Source of the DNA: an uncultured Alistipes sp. | Lineage (GTDB): Bacteria; Bacteroidota; Bacteroidia; Bacteroidales; UBA932 | Reading direction: 5' to 3' | Assembly (NCBI GenBank): GCA_902388455.1 | Contig: CABMPD010000005.1 | Coordinates: 58,444-122,443 of the forward strand | DNA: 64,000 nt | In this document: one piece after another, positions 15,779-24,551 of the stretch | How the letters are laid out: every line of letters begins with the position of its first letter | Numbering within the stretch: position 1 is the stretch's first letter | The notes under the pieces: generated by a model | Seen by the model: only the letters and a program-made list of their open reading frames with translations | Told to the model about the DNA's origin: nothing | Database searches by the model: none | Translations under genes and position numbers: made by a program

Positions 15779-16294
15779 TTATTCTCCCAGTCGAACATAT
15801 TCTTCATCGGTCACGGGCTCCAGCCACTCGTTGGATGTATTTTCTCCGGGAACCTCAAAGGCAAGGTGCGCGAACCAACTGTCAGCCGCCGCTCCGTGCC
15901 AGTGCTTCACATTCGCCGGGATGTGGATGACATCGCCCGGAAGCATCTGCACGGCAGGCTTGCCTTCCTCCTGATACCAGCCCTTGCCCGCCACGCAGAC
16001 CAGCATCTGTCCGCCGCCTTTAGTCGCATGGTGAATGTGCCAGTTGTTGCGGCATCCCGGCTCGAAAGTGACATTGCTGAAAGGTATCTGCTCCTTGGAT
16101 ATCGGAGCCAGATAGCTGTTGCCGATAAAATACTTGGCGTATGCGGTGTTCGGCTCGCCGATGGGGAATATCATTTCCCGCTGGAAAGCGGCCTTTCCCT
16201 CCGCTTCTGTCGTCTGTGTAATCTTTTCCTGTGCCATAATTCCTTGAATATTAATCATTGTTGCTGCGAATAATAAAAACAGTATCCTTTTCAT
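15779..16294 (-). CDS. Secreted cupin-domain protein
   Basis: 171 residues; signal peptide MKRILFLLFAATMINIQGIMAQ. A single cupin barrel with the two metal motifs: NNWHIHHATKGGGQ (about 85-98) and the second, VKHWHGAAADSWFAHLAFE (about 125-145), giving the His cluster for a divalent metal. Proteins of this type are found with carboxymuconolactone decarboxylases and are sometimes annotated as such. Second gene visible in the minus-strand series 18970-15779 (small protein, aldo-keto reductase, acetyltransferase, ABM, cupin), so probably under the same AraC control. Substrate unknown. Confidence 0.85.
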   Translation of the reverse strand: MKRILFLLFAATMINIQGIMAQEKITQTTEAEGKAAFQREMIFPIGEPNTAYAKYFIGNSYLAPISKEQIPFSNVTFEPGCRNNWHIHHATKGGGQMLVCVAGKGWYQEEGKPAVQMLPGDVIHIPANVKHWHGAAADSWFAHLAFEVPGENTSNEWLEPVTDEEYVRLGE

Positions 16295-16306
16295 GTGTTG
16301 AATATA

Positions 16307-16750
16307 TTATTTTATAAAGTTGTTAATCCGGTTGGCAGGGTTGAGCGGTGTCTGGTCTATTAGTTCCAACGATTTGACCATGTGCAGCGTCCCCTGCTTG
16401 TATTTCTGGAAATGCGCGGAAGCGATGTGCTTGTCGTATGCCTTCCGGCTCGCGTATGTTTCAAGAATGGTTATCCTGCAGGAGTTCTCTTTCTCGGCAA
16501 CGGCATACATCGTCAGCACGCCCGGTTCGGTACGCAGGGAGACTTCGCCCACCTCGGTCACATATTCTATATATTCATCGAGGGACTCCGGATAGACTTC
16601 GATTTTCGACAGGCGCACGATGCCGTCGGCAGCCATCGGTTCCTTGGCGCACATGCCCGGCTGCTGGGATGAATGTGTGTTTCTCTCTGTCCCGCCGCAT
16701 GAAAGCAGTCCGAACATAAATAATAATGCGGCTAATAGATTCCGGACCAT
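16307..16750 (-). CDS. Lipoprotein antibiotic-biosynthesis-monooxygenase (ABM) domain protein
   Basis: 147 residues from ATG at 16750, which gives a lipoprotein signal (NLLAALLFMFGLLSC). The ABM dimeric alpha-beta barrel domain follows: VRLSKIEVYPESLDEYIEYV, then VLTMYAVAEKE, ILETYASRKAYDKHI and HFQKYKQGT. Such small domains act as cofactor-free monooxygenases of quinols or bind haem; here it is exported. A longer in-frame start at 16846 has a strong AAAGGAGG but would put 32 residues before the signal, so it is disfavoured. The gene lies in the AraC-linked operon, 12 bases before the cupin gene. Confidence 0.8.
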   Translation of the reverse strand: MVRNLLAALLFMFGLLSCGGTERNTHSSQQPGMCAKEPMAADGIVRLSKIEVYPESLDEYIEYVTEVGEVSLRTEPGVLTMYAVAEKENSCRITILETYASRKAYDKHIASAHFQKYKQGTLHMVKSLELIDQTPLNPANRINNFIK

Positions 16751-16830
16751 TACTCTGCTCCTAATTCTCCCAGCCATTCCGGGATGCGTGCAGCCATATT
16801 GCCCAGCGTGCTTGATGTGAGCAACAGCAT
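16750..16830 (-). other. 26-codon open frame ending TAATG into the ABM gene, possible gene tail
   Basis: ATG at 16830 opens a frame ending LGNMAARIPEWLGELGAE and TAA, and that TAA overlaps the ABM start as TAATG. A strong AAAGGAGG precedes an overlapping frame that starts at 16846. Together these look like the remains of a gene lost between the acetyltransferase and ABM genes, or a small coupling peptide. I cannot identify it. Confidence 0.25.
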
Positions 16831-16870
16831 CAATGGGATTTTTCATATATGCCTCCTTTCTATAAACTTG

Positions 16871-17437
16871 TCAATATCGGATTTTCTTGATAATCTTTGC
16901 CGGGACTCCACCGACCACTACATCGGCCGGTACATCTTTAGTTACGACAGCTCCAGCAGCCACGACCGCATTGTCGCCGATGGTCACGCCCTGCAGGATA
17001 GTCGAGTTTGAGCCGACCCACACATTCTTGCCCAACACAATCGGTGCTGGATAAGTGTTCTTGCGGTCTTCGGGCGACAAACCGTGGTTCAGAGTGGCGA
17101 ACACGACATTGTGTCCTATCTGACATCCGTCGCCAATGACAACGCCGCCATGATCCTGAAAATGGCAACAGGCATTGATAAAGACATTCTCACCGACGGT
17201 GATGTTCTTACCGAAGTCCGTATAGAACGGTGGAAAAACACGCAGCGATGAAGGCACCTCATAGCCGAACAACTCCGAAAGGAGTGTGCGTACTTCTGCC
17301 GGGGTGTGATAAGCCGTATTCAACCGGAAAGTGATACGACGTGCGGCATTGCTCATCTCGTCCATGAACAGATGTATTTCCTCGGTACTAAGAGCATGTC
17401 CTGTCTTTACATAGTCTTTGAATTCATTGATTGTCAT
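16871..17437 (-). CDS. Left-handed beta-helix O-acetyltransferase (maltose/galactoside acetyltransferase type)
   Basis: 188 residues from ATG at 17437. An N-terminal helical cap ([21 protein letters not shown]) is followed by hexapeptide repeats and the catalytic region: [19 protein letters not shown], the active-site His in ATLNHGLSP, and [48 protein letters not shown]. It matches the Maa/LacA acyltransferases that use acetyl-CoA; many acetylate sugars or small alcohols. Same-strand neighbour of the aldo-keto reductase (stop 17475), 37 bases away. Confidence 0.9.
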   Translation of the reverse strand: MTINEFKDYVKTGHALSTEEIHLFMDEMSNAARRITFRLNTAYHTPAEVRTLLSELFGYEVPSSLRVFPPFYTDFGKNITVGENVFINACCHFQDHGGVVIGDGCQIGHNVVFATLNHGLSPEDRKNTYPAPIVLGKNVWVGSNSTILQGVTIGDNAVVAAGAVVTKDVPADVVVGGVPAKIIKKIRY

Positions 17438-17474
17438 ATTGTTGCATTTTAATGATTGCTTTAGTATCAACTTA

Positions 17475-18764
17475 TTATTTTCCCATCGTTTCCTTCACTT
17501 TCGCCAATAGGTTAGGAATGTCCAGATGCTGCGGGCACTTCGTCAGACATTCGCCGCAGGCTACGCACGAGGATGCCGGGTCGCCGCGCTGGACGGGCGA
17601 CATCGAGACGGTGTAATCCGCCATTGCCCTTTCTTTGTTTTTGTGCAGGATGTAGTTGTTGTACACGTAGGCGAAGATGTAGCCGATGGCGACATTGTGC
17701 GGACAGGGGATGCACTGGTAGCAGCCCGTGCAGTCGATGTGGCCCGGTGCGTGGCGGTAGGCATAGATGGCAGCTCCCAACGCCTCGCGCTCGGCAGGGG
17801 TGAGCATGTTGGGGCGGGCTTTGGCGGCGTACTTCAGGTTCTCCTCCACATCCGCCATGCTGCCCATGCCGCTCACTGCCACGCTGACTTCGGGGATGTC
17901 CCACAGGTAGTCCAACGCCCATTCCGTGTCGGGCTTACGGATGCCCGTGGAGGCAAGCTCGTCGCGCATCACCTGCGGCAGATTGGCGAGGAATCCCGTG
18001 CGTACGGGCTTCATTACCGCCAGTCCCATGCCGTTGGCAGCGGCAAATTTCGGGCCGAGCACGCCCGCCTCGTATTCGTAATCCAGGTAGTTGTGCTGGA
18101 TGAGGCAGAAGTCCCAGGCGGGCGTGTATTCCACCACCTGCTTGAACAGTTGCAGGCTGTCGTGGAAGGAGAAGCCCATGAAGCGTATCTTGCCCTGCGC
18201 TTTCAGCCGCTCCATCTTCTCGATGAGCTTGTAGGGCAGCACGTAGTCTTTCCACGCGCGGTGCATGATCATGTGGATATGGTAGAAGTCGATGACGTCT
18301 GTGCCGATGGTGCGGCGCGACTGGTCGAAGAACTTCTCGAAGTCATCCGCCGACTGCATCTCCCACCACGGCATCTTGGACGTGACATATACCCGGTCGC
18401 GCCAGCCCCCGGCAAGGGCTTTGCCCACCGCCTGCTCGCTCTCGCCGCCGAGATAGACGCGCCCCGTATCTATGTAGTTCACGCCGCCCTCAATGGCACG
18501 GCGCACCATCGGCGTGGTCTGGTCGAAATCCACGTGCCCGTTCTTCATCGGCAGGCGCAGCATCCCGAAGCCCAGTGCCGATACGTTCACACCCGTGCGT
18601 CCCATCGGGCGGTACTGCATCTGCGGATTGTAATTGAGAATGTCTTTCGACATCTCTTCCCTCGCCACTTGCCTTTCGGCTTCCTGCGCAATGACTTTCG
18701 GGCCGCCCACCGCTCCTACGGCTGCGGCGAGAAGACCACTTTTTATAAAATCGCGTCTGTCCAT
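17475..18764 (-). CDS. Tat-exported aldo-keto reductase with C-terminal iron-sulfur domain
   Basis: 429 residues. The N-terminus has a twin-arginine signal ([17 protein letters not shown]). The aldo-keto reductase barrel runs about 50-330 with [10 protein letters not shown] (catalytic Asp, Tyr), VTSKMPWW (Lys) and [10 protein letters not shown] (His). The C-terminal part carries cysteine groups [12 protein letters not shown] and [13 protein letters not shown], the latter a 4Fe-4S ferredoxin motif. Such AKR-ferredoxin fusions are common in anaerobes and probably reduce carbonyls in the periplasm with low-potential electrons. It heads the long minus-strand run after the small 64-residue gene. 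Confidence 0.9.
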   Translation of the reverse strand: MDRRDFIKSGLLAAAVGAVGGPKVIAQEAERQVAREEMSKDILNYNPQMQYRPMGRTGVNVSALGFGMLRLPMKNGHVDFDQTTPMVRRAIEGGVNYIDTGRVYLGGESEQAVGKALAGGWRDRVYVTSKMPWWEMQSADDFEKFFDQSRRTIGTDVIDFYHIHMIMHRAWKDYVLPYKLIEKMERLKAQGKIRFMGFSFHDSLQLFKQVVEYTPAWDFCLIQHNYLDYEYEAGVLGPKFAAANGMGLAVMKPVRTGFLANLPQVMRDELASTGIRKPDTEWALDYLWDIPEVSVAVSGMGSMADVEENLKYAAKARPNMLTPAEREALGAAIYAYRHAPGHIDCTGCYQCIPCPHNVAIGYIFAYVYNNYILHKNKERAMADYTVSMSPVQRGDPASSCVACGECLTKCPQHLDIPNLLAKVKETMGK

Positions 18765-18775
18765 ATTCTTACTTT

Positions 18776-18970
18776 TTATTTAGCCAAACCTCTCACCATG
18801 TCGGACAGCCCTTTTAGAATTTCAACTTCGTTAGCCTCCAAGGGTATGGAAGTCTCTCCGTAGATGAAACAGCGCAAGAGTTGCTGCGGCGTAACGTGGT
18901 GGCGGTCAGCGATGAAGCACACCGCCTCGTCCGCGCACAAATTTTCAGGTAATGCTGTTTTCTGCTCCAT
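18776..18970 (-). CDS. Small conserved hypothetical protein preceding the aldo-keto reductase
   Basis: 64 residues from ATG at 18970. No signal or transmembrane segment; the middle reads ADRHHVTPQQLLRCFIYG, then a short acidic helix EANEVEILKGLSDMVRGL. It resembles small Bacteroidetes proteins found in front of oxidoreductase operons, but I know no function. Eleven bases separate it from the aldo-keto reductase start. Its promoter (TAATTTTG at 18997-19004) lies in the duplicated regulatory block. Confidence 0.6.
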   Translation of the reverse strand: MEQKTALPENLCADEAVCFIADRHHVTPQQLLRCFIYGETSIPLEANEVEILKGLSDMVRGLAK

Positions 18971-18992
18971 GCTGTTCTTCTCGTTTTTATCC

Positions 18993-19064
18993 GATGCAAA
19001 ATTACACCGGAACAATGCGTAATGCCGTAACCATAAATGGGGGAAGCGTACCATTTTTACGGAA
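18993..19064 (-). promoter_or_regulatory. Duplicated promoter/operator block in front of the aldo-keto reductase operon
   Basis: Second copy of the 72-base block also seen at 15512-15583, in the same orientation to its gene. The minus-strand -7 box is TAATTTTG (18997-19004). The AraC gene starts divergently at 19132, so its product is the obvious candidate to bind here. A weaker relative lies at 53852-53915. Confidence 0.65.
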
Positions 19065-19101
19065 ATTGCATTCTGCGTAACCTATTGTCCGTGAAATGCT
19101 C

Positions 19102-19109
19102 TATCTTTG
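19102..19109 (+). promoter_or_regulatory. -7 box of the AraC gene
   Basis: TATCTTTG 22 bases upstream of the ATG at 19132. Confidence 0.55.
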
Positions 19110-19131
19110 TATTACTTTAACAGGCAGAGCA

Positions 19132-20031
19132 ATGAGCAAGATACTGAAAGTAAGGAACGTCAACGACTATGCCCGCTACGTTGGATGCGTAGAGCAGCAT
19201 CCGTTGGTCAGCGTCATTGACTATGCCGAGGTGTCGCCCGTGCGCCACAGCCTGAATGATTACGGCGTGTACGGCATCTTCTTCCACGACGAGGCGGAGA
19301 TAGACCTGGCATACGGCTGCGGCAAGTATGATTACAAGAAGGGTACGGTCATCTGCGTGGCTCCCGGACAGGTGGGTGGCAAGGAGGACAATGGGGAGGA
19401 GGTGATGCTGACGGGCTGGGCGCTGCTTTTCCACCCGGACCTGCTGCACGGCTTCCCGCTTGAAAAGCGCATCCGGGAGTATTCCTTCTTCGATTACCGT
19501 ATCAACGAGGCCCTGCACATGACCGAAGAGGAGCACGACATCCTGGCCTCCCTGATGCGTCAGGTACGCGAGGAACTGGGCAAGAAGCCGGACGAACTTC
19601 AGCGGGCCATCCTCGTGGGCTACATCGAACTGGCTCTCAACTTCTGCCAGCGGTTCTACAACCGCCAGTTCGTCACCCGGAAAATAGAGAACTCCGACAT
19701 CCTCGTCCGCTTCGACCGCCTGCTCCGCGACTATTTCGAAGACAGCCTCCAGTATACCATTGGCCTGCCCACAGTGCAGTATTGCGCCGACAAACTCTGC
19801 ATGTCGCCCAACTATTTCGGCGATGTCATCAAGAAAACCACCGGAGACACGGCGAGCAACCACATCCGCCAGTTCGTCATCCAGCTTGCCAAGAACGGGC
19901 TGGCGGCAGGGGAAACCGTCTCCCAAGTATCCGACCGCCTCGGCTTCGAATACCCCCAGCATTTCAGCCGGATGTTCAAGAAGCAGGAGGGGGTTACGCC
20001 GTCGGAGTTCTGCCAGCGACTGCGGAACTGA
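19132..20031 (+). CDS. AraC-family transcriptional regulator
   Basis: 299 residues from ATG at 19132; an earlier in-frame ATG at 19096 would overlap the promoter and is rejected. The N-terminal part is the ligand-sensing half (APGQ near 86-89 with a cupin-like pattern); the C-terminal two helix-turn-helix motifs are in PTVQYCADKLCMSPNYFGD and VSQVSDRLGFEYPQHFSRMF, followed by GVTPSEF. It closely resembles the AraC protein at 55319-56215. Divergent from the small protein/aldo-keto reductase operon, which it probably activates; the block at 15512-15583 suggests it also controls the CMD gene. The effector may be an oxidant or quinone, but that is only inferred from the target enzymes. Confidence 0.88.
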   Translation: MSKILKVRNVNDYARYVGCVEQHPLVSVIDYAEVSPVRHSLNDYGVYGIFFHDEAEIDLAYGCGKYDYKKGTVICVAPGQVGGKEDNGEEVMLTGWALLFHPDLLHGFPLEKRIREYSFFDYRINEALHMTEEEHDILASLMRQVREELGKKPDELQRAILVGYIELALNFCQRFYNRQFVTRKIENSDILVRFDRLLRDYFEDSLQYTIGLPTVQYCADKLCMSPNYFGDVIKKTTGDTASNHIRQFVIQLAKNGLAAGETVSQVSDRLGFEYPQHFSRMFKKQEGVTPSEFCQRLRN

Positions 20032-20061
20032 CAGATTACAGGTTGACGACCGTAATGTAAT

Positions 20062-21318
20062 TCATATCATTTTCTTGGATTTATGGAAAACATTATCAGA
20101 AAGATAAGAACGTATTATCCGGTTTCGGACGAAGCACTGGAGGCGTTGGGGTGTTCTCTCATGTACCAGCCATGCACATGCTCCTGCACTCAAGCTGCAT
20201 ACCACAATAATAATACCGGTCGTATAGAGTATGTTCCCCAGTCCGGTCAGCGGTGACAATATGCCTCCGAACAGGAATATCAGAAATCCGAGCACGGCCG
20301 ATGCATTGCCCGAATTGCCGCGCTCCTGATCAAGAGCCAGTGTAGTGGAGCTTGGTAATATAAGTCCCAGAAACAGAAGGAAGATGAACAGACAGATTTC
20401 TACTATTGCCACATGGGCATTTCCCATCAGCACGCCTGCTGCCAGCAGACTGACTCCTCCGAAACCTACAGCCCCGGCTTTCAGAGCTTGTTCTGCAGTG
20501 CGGAAGAACGGAACAGTAAGGCTTCCCAGCATTATTGCCAAGGCGTTAGCCCCGAAACATAAGCTGTATGCCATGGGCGAGAGCCTGTAATGTTCCTGAA
20601 AGATAAAGGGAGATGCGGCGATGTATGCAAACATCACGCCCATGGCAAATGCCTGCGTCAGCACATAACCTATAAAGCGTTTGTTGCGGAGTACAGGCAT
20701 GTAATAGAGGAATGAAGACAGTACATCTGAGCATATTCTCCGCTCTCTCGGAAGCGATTCCTTGAAGAAACACAATGCTGCGATCAATGAGAGCCCGATG
20801 GCAAGCAGAATCCAGAAGATACCTTTCCAGTCGGTCGTTTCCAACAACAGTCCGCCAAGCACCGGAGCGCAAATTGGGGCCAGGCCCTGAACGCTGCTCA
20901 GCAAGGCATAAAAACGGGTCAATTCCCGCCCTTCATAAAGATCTGTCGCTATGGACTTGGAGATGACTACGCCACCGGCTCCAGCGATGCCCTGCAACAG
21001 GCGGAAAAAGATAAACCAATGTATATCCGGTGCATACAGACATCCTGCCGTTGCTATGCAGAACAGAACCAGCGAAGCCAGCATTGTCATTTTGCGTCCA
21101 TACCTGTCGCTTAATGGACCGATTACCAGCTGGCCTACGGCGAGTCCGACCATGCTGAAAGTCAAGCTCAGCTGAACATACGATGCTGTAGTATGGAAAT
21201 ACCCGCCCAGAGCCGGCAATGCAGGAAGATAAAAATCTGTTACGAAAGGACCAAATGCGGCGATGATACCGACTACTGTGAGGAGATAGAGGTCTGAATT
21301 TCTTGTTTGAGTTACCAT
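20062..21318 (-). CDS. Bcr/CflA-type MFS drug-resistance transporter
   Basis: 418 residues, twelve hydrophobic segments. MFS signature between TM2 and TM3 is GPLSDRYGRKMTML; ATDLYEGRELTRFYALLSSV with the PxxGP-like CAPVLGGLL follows near TM5, as in the Bcr/CflA (DHA1) drug:proton antiporters. Export substrate unknown. The C-terminal extension after TM12 is about 30 basic residues (PQRLQCFVRNRIIRSYLSD), longer than usual. Divergent from the AraC gene at 21422, which may regulate it. Confidence 0.88.
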   Translation of the reverse strand: MVTQTRNSDLYLLTVVGIIAAFGPFVTDFYLPALPALGGYFHTTASYVQLSLTFSMVGLAVGQLVIGPLSDRYGRKMTMLASLVLFCIATAGCLYAPDIHWFIFFRLLQGIAGAGGVVISKSIATDLYEGRELTRFYALLSSVQGLAPICAPVLGGLLLETTDWKGIFWILLAIGLSLIAALCFFKESLPRERRICSDVLSSFLYYMPVLRNKRFIGYVLTQAFAMGVMFAYIAASPFIFQEHYRLSPMAYSLCFGANALAIMLGSLTVPFFRTAEQALKAGAVGFGGVSLLAAGVLMGNAHVAIVEICLFIFLLFLGLILPSSTTLALDQERGNSGNASAVLGFLIFLFGGILSPLTGLGNILYTTGIIIVVCSLSAGACAWLVHERTPQRLQCFVRNRIIRSYLSDNVFHKSKKMI

Positions 21319-21409
21319 TGTCAGTCATACTGTTTATCGGGCGCAAAGTTCGCCACTTTTACCGGATGCATTTCGCTCCATCCCAAGCTGAAATCGTCCA
21401 GTTAGTGAT

Positions 21410-21417
21410 TATATTTG
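21410..21417 (+). promoter_or_regulatory. -7 box only 4 bases before the AraC ATG
   Basis: TATATTTG ends at 21417 and the ATG is at 21422, so transcription would start at or next to the start codon, predicting a leaderless message. Confidence 0.45.
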
Positions 21418-21421
21418 CGTC

Positions 21422-22252
21422 ATGAATTCCACATCATTGTTTTATATCACTCCTGAGATAAACGAATTGTCCTGTTTGTTCCCACCAGACGAAGCGCAGC
21501 GCACCCCTGTCGGTTATGTTCATTTCGTGCTGGTGCTGCAAGGTGATGCCTTGGTGAAAATTGACAGCCATACCCTCCGGCTTCGCAAAGGCACTTTTCT
21601 TTTCCTCCTCCCTCAGATGCTGCTGCGCGGCATGTCGAGCTCTGAAGATTTCAAATATGAATACCTTCGCTTCGGATTCGACTATTTGTCTGATTTCCCC
21701 TTGTTGCTGAAAGCGGAGATATCTGACAACGCTGTCAATACTCCTCAGCGCCTGCTGGATGCGGATACATTTGAATTGGCAAACCGCTATTTCGATTTCA
21801 TCCGCGAATGCCACGCCAGGCATACATCCGTACAAGCGGATACCACAAAAGGGCTGCTTTTCTCGTTTATAGTCGAATTTGGCCGCCTCTATGGCAGCTG
21901 CCCCATTTCCGATGCCGCATCCCGTCCTGACGAGTTGACGGACCGCTTCTTCAGTCTCCTGCATACTTATTATCGGGAAGAGCACAGGGCGGCTTTTTAT
22001 GCCGACCGCCTCTGCGTATCGGACAAACACCTGATGCGGACCATAAAAATGCGGACTGGCAGTACGTTTCATTTCTGGTTATCGGACTTCCTGATACGCG
22101 AAGCCAAACTCCAATTGCGATCCACCAGCAAAACTATCTCACAGATAGCGGAGGAACTGTATTTCCCCAATTCTTCCTTTTTCGCACGGTTCTTCCGGAA
22201 GCATACCGGTGTCTCGCCTTTACAGTTCAGGAAAGAAGGAGCAGCTTTTTAA
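21422..22252 (+). CDS. AraC-family transcriptional regulator
   Basis: 276 residues. N-terminal cupin-like sensor (VKIDSHTLRLRKGTFLFLLP, about 45-65), C-terminal double helix-turn-helix with YADRLCVSDKHLMRTIKMRT and ISQIAEELYFPNSSFFARFF, ending in the conserved HTGVSPLQFRK. The promoter is almost at the ATG. Divergent from the Bcr/CflA pump, a frequent arrangement in which the regulator controls the pump. Ligand unknown. Confidence 0.85.
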   Translation: MNSTSLFYITPEINELSCLFPPDEAQRTPVGYVHFVLVLQGDALVKIDSHTLRLRKGTFLFLLPQMLLRGMSSSEDFKYEYLRFGFDYLSDFPLLLKAEISDNAVNTPQRLLDADTFELANRYFDFIRECHARHTSVQADTTKGLLFSFIVEFGRLYGSCPISDAASRPDELTDRFFSLLHTYYREEHRAAFYADRLCVSDKHLMRTIKMRTGSTFHFWLSDFLIREAKLQLRSTSKTISQIAEELYFPNSSFFARFFRKHTGVSPLQFRKEGAAF

Positions 22253-22423
22253 AATTGTACTACGGATGGTCAGACGGCCTTGCCAATCAATTTTTATTGG
22301 CAGTGACATCAGTACATTTTGCCTAATTATCGGCAGTCTAAATTTATTTACTTTTTATCGCGAATAGTAGCGATGCCTGTATAGAAGAGGATTGTCCGTA
22401 GAAATTAAGGATGGTAAGCCATA

Positions 22424-22502
22424 TTTCCGAATGATTTGATGTCAAATTACCGAACAAATCAACGCCGAATTACCGAATTTTCAAAAAAAGTTGCTACTTT
22501 TG
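22424..22502 (+). promoter_or_regulatory. Promoter and three 23-bp-spaced repeats before the DUF4143 ATPase
   Basis: TTTCCGAA (22424), TTACCGAA (22447) and TTACCGAA (22470) are spaced exactly 23 bases apart, just over two helical turns, and the TACTTTTG -7 box is at 22495-22502. The regular array sits where a repressor or activator would act on the gene starting at 22522. The rest of 22253-22423 shows nothing recognisable. Confidence 0.6.
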
Positions 22503-22521
22503 TACTCCAAACAGTTAGGTT

Positions 22522-23805
22522 ATGGATGGTTACAAGCATAGGATAATGGACAGTCTGCTGGCTAAAAAGCTACAGGCTAAAGGAGCAGTACTCATAGAAG
22601 GCCCGAAGTGGTGCGGAAAGACCACGACTGCGGAAGAGATAGCGGCGAGCAAGGTGCTGCTGGCAAAGACAGACGCGAAGGAGCAGTTCAAGCGTTTGTT
22701 GGAGATAGACAGCGATGCGGCTCTGTCAGGTGAGGCACCGATGCTGATAGACGAATGGCAGACGGTGCCGAAACTGTGGGATGCCGTGCGTTATACCGTT
22801 GACCACCGCCGGAAGATGGGCCAGTTCATTCTGACCGGATCCGCAGTCCCCGACAAAGATGCGGAGAAAGAAAGGGAGCATTCAGGTACGGGACGCTTCG
22901 CATGGCTCACTATGCGTCCGATGACCCTGTCCGAGTCCGGCGAATCAAATGGCAGCGTCAGTCTTGCCGATCTGTTCACAGCCCCGGGAAAGTTACTTGA
23001 AAGGAACAGTCTTAAATTGCAGGACATTGCTTTTCTGATATGTCGTGGCGGCTGGCCGATGGCCGTAGGGCTTCCTGAAGAAGCGGCCTTGGAACAGGCA
23101 TTCGATTATTACGACGCCGTGACGAAAGAGGATGTTACGAGAGTGGACGGTGTAAAACGTGCTTCTGAGAGAGTACGGCGTCTGATGCGGGCATATGCGC
23201 GTCATCAGGGCACACAGGCGTCGATAGCCACGCTGCGTGAGGATTTGAAAAACAACGACACCGCAACGCTGGACGACGACACCATCGTTTCATATCTTGA
23301 AGCCTTGAGAAAGATTTTCGTAGTGGAAGACATGCAGGCGTGGAACCCCAATCTTCGTTCGAAGACAGCCATCCGTACTGCCGATACCCGGTATTTCGTA
23401 GATCCGTCGATTGCGACAGCTGCGTTGGGAATGGGGCCGGCAGACCTTGTGAATGACCTGAACACCATGGGATTTTTCTTTGAGACTATGTGTGTGAGGG
23501 ATTTGAGGGTATATGCCGAAGCATTGAACGGCAAGGTATACCATTACCGGGACAAGAGCGGGCTGGAATGCGACGCGGTGGTGCATCTGCGTAACGGACA
23601 ATACGGACTGATAGAGATAAAGCTTGGCGGTCAATCTTTAATTGACGACGGGGTCAGGACACTCAACTCTCTGGCAGCGCAGGTCGATACCTCACGGATG
23701 AAAGCCCCGGCGTTCAAAATGGTACTGACCGCTACGGGCGAATATGCCTACCGGCGTTCGGAGGATGGTATTTACATCGTTCCAGTGGGCTGCCTGAAAC
23801 TATAG
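22522..23805 (+). CDS. ATP-binding protein with C-terminal DUF4143
   Basis: 427 residues. N-terminal AAA domain with Walker A GPKWCGKTT (27-35) and Walker B MLIDEWQ (D77, E78), sensor-like ILTGSAVPD and RFAWLTMRPMTLSESGE; the C-terminal half (about 210-427) is DUF4143, with YFVDPSIATAALG and a nuclease-like stretch HYRDKSGLECDAVV ... YGLIEIKLGG that has the D-x(n)-E-x-K pattern of PD-(D/E)XK folds. This is the solitary archaeal-type ATPase family, common in gut Bacteroidetes; its role is unknown, with suggestions ranging from toxin-like to DNA-linked functions. It stands alone behind an elaborate repeat-bearing promoter. Confidence 0.88.
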   Translation: MDGYKHRIMDSLLAKKLQAKGAVLIEGPKWCGKTTTAEEIAASKVLLAKTDAKEQFKRLLEIDSDAALSGEAPMLIDEWQTVPKLWDAVRYTVDHRRKMGQFILTGSAVPDKDAEKEREHSGTGRFAWLTMRPMTLSESGESNGSVSLADLFTAPGKLLERNSLKLQDIAFLICRGGWPMAVGLPEEAALEQAFDYYDAVTKEDVTRVDGVKRASERVRRLMRAYARHQGTQASIATLREDLKNNDTATLDDDTIVSYLEALRKIFVVEDMQAWNPNLRSKTAIRTADTRYFVDPSIATAALGMGPADLVNDLNTMGFFFETMCVRDLRVYAEALNGKVYHYRDKSGLECDAVVHLRNGQYGLIEIKLGGQSLIDDGVRTLNSLAAQVDTSRMKAPAFKMVLTATGEYAYRRSEDGIYIVPVGCLKL

Positions 23806-23824
23806 CACACCTATGACCTGATGC

Positions 23825-24361
23825 TCAGACGGCCTTTCCCATCCTGTATGCCGCCTCCACTGCCGCATGCCCTTCTATTTCCCCCGGGGCATTCACACCT
23901 CCGGCGAATACAGAACCAGCGAACCGGGCATTCTCAAAGCATTCGATCCAGCCGCTTAATCCTGTGACGGCGCGTTCTGGAGTCTTGGGGTCCTCCTCGG
24001 CGGCCGAACTCAGGAAATAGATGTCCCGGAAATGATAATCCGTGGTGAACAGCGGGTTGGCACGGTCGAGAAGAGTCTTCAGCTGGCCGCTCATCTCATA
24101 GTAGTAGATGGGCGTAGCAAAAGCGATGACATCCGCCGCATACATTTTATCCACGATGGCCGGTGCATCGTCTGCGATAACGCATCTCTGAGTTTTCTGG
24201 CAGGCCAGACAGCCCGTGCAGAAATGCAGTTCCTTTCCCTTTAATGTAATAGTCTCAACTTCATTGCCGGCCTCAGCCGCACCTTTGGCAAAGGCCTCTG
24301 CCAGTGCGTCGGAGTTACTGTTGCGGCGCAGGCTCGATGATATTACCAGTATCTTTTTCAT
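23825..24361 (-). CDS. NADPH-dependent FMN reductase / iron-sulfur flavoprotein-type
   Basis: 178 residues. FMN loop ISSSLRRNSNSDALAEAF, cysteines in FCTGCLACQKTQRC (the ISF-like compact C-x-x-C-x-x-C...C set), and the FATPIYYYEMSGQLKTLLDR active-site region. It is probably a flavin- or quinone-reducing enzyme; iron-sulfur binding is likely but not certain. A minus-strand -7 box TATCTTTG is at 24366-24373, leaving 4 bases before the ATG. Cytoplasmic. Confidence 0.82.
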   Translation of the reverse strand: MKKILVISSSLRRNSNSDALAEAFAKGAAEAGNEVETITLKGKELHFCTGCLACQKTQRCVIADDAPAIVDKMYAADVIAFATPIYYYEMSGQLKTLLDRANPLFTTDYHFRDIYFLSSAAEEDPKTPERAVTGLSGWIECFENARFAGSVFAGGVNAPGEIEGHAAVEAAYRMGKAV

Positions 24362-24514
24362 GCTGCAAAGATAGCGGTATATGTTTTAAAACGGATACCT
24401 GTTTTACTGGGGTAGGTGACGGTTTTACGGATGAGTGCCGCTGCTGCAAAAAATGGTTAGGTTTTGATGCGGAAATACCAACTTGTTGTGATTGTCCGCC
24501 TGAGCGGCCGGCGG

Positions 24515-24522
24515 TACCTTTG
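24515..24522 (+). promoter_or_regulatory. -7 box of the imelysin/di-haem operon
   Basis: TACCTTTG, 29 bases before the ATG at 24552. No obvious Fur box can be named by eye in 24430-24551. Confidence 0.55.
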
Positions 24523-24551
24523 CAGCCGTAAATTCTGTAAAGGCAATAAGT

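Noticed and set aside
17526..18863. Plus-strand frame of 445 codons opposite the aldo-keto reductase
   Set aside because: Same reasons: a codon-bias shadow of a GC-rich gene with low-complexity H/R/V composition.
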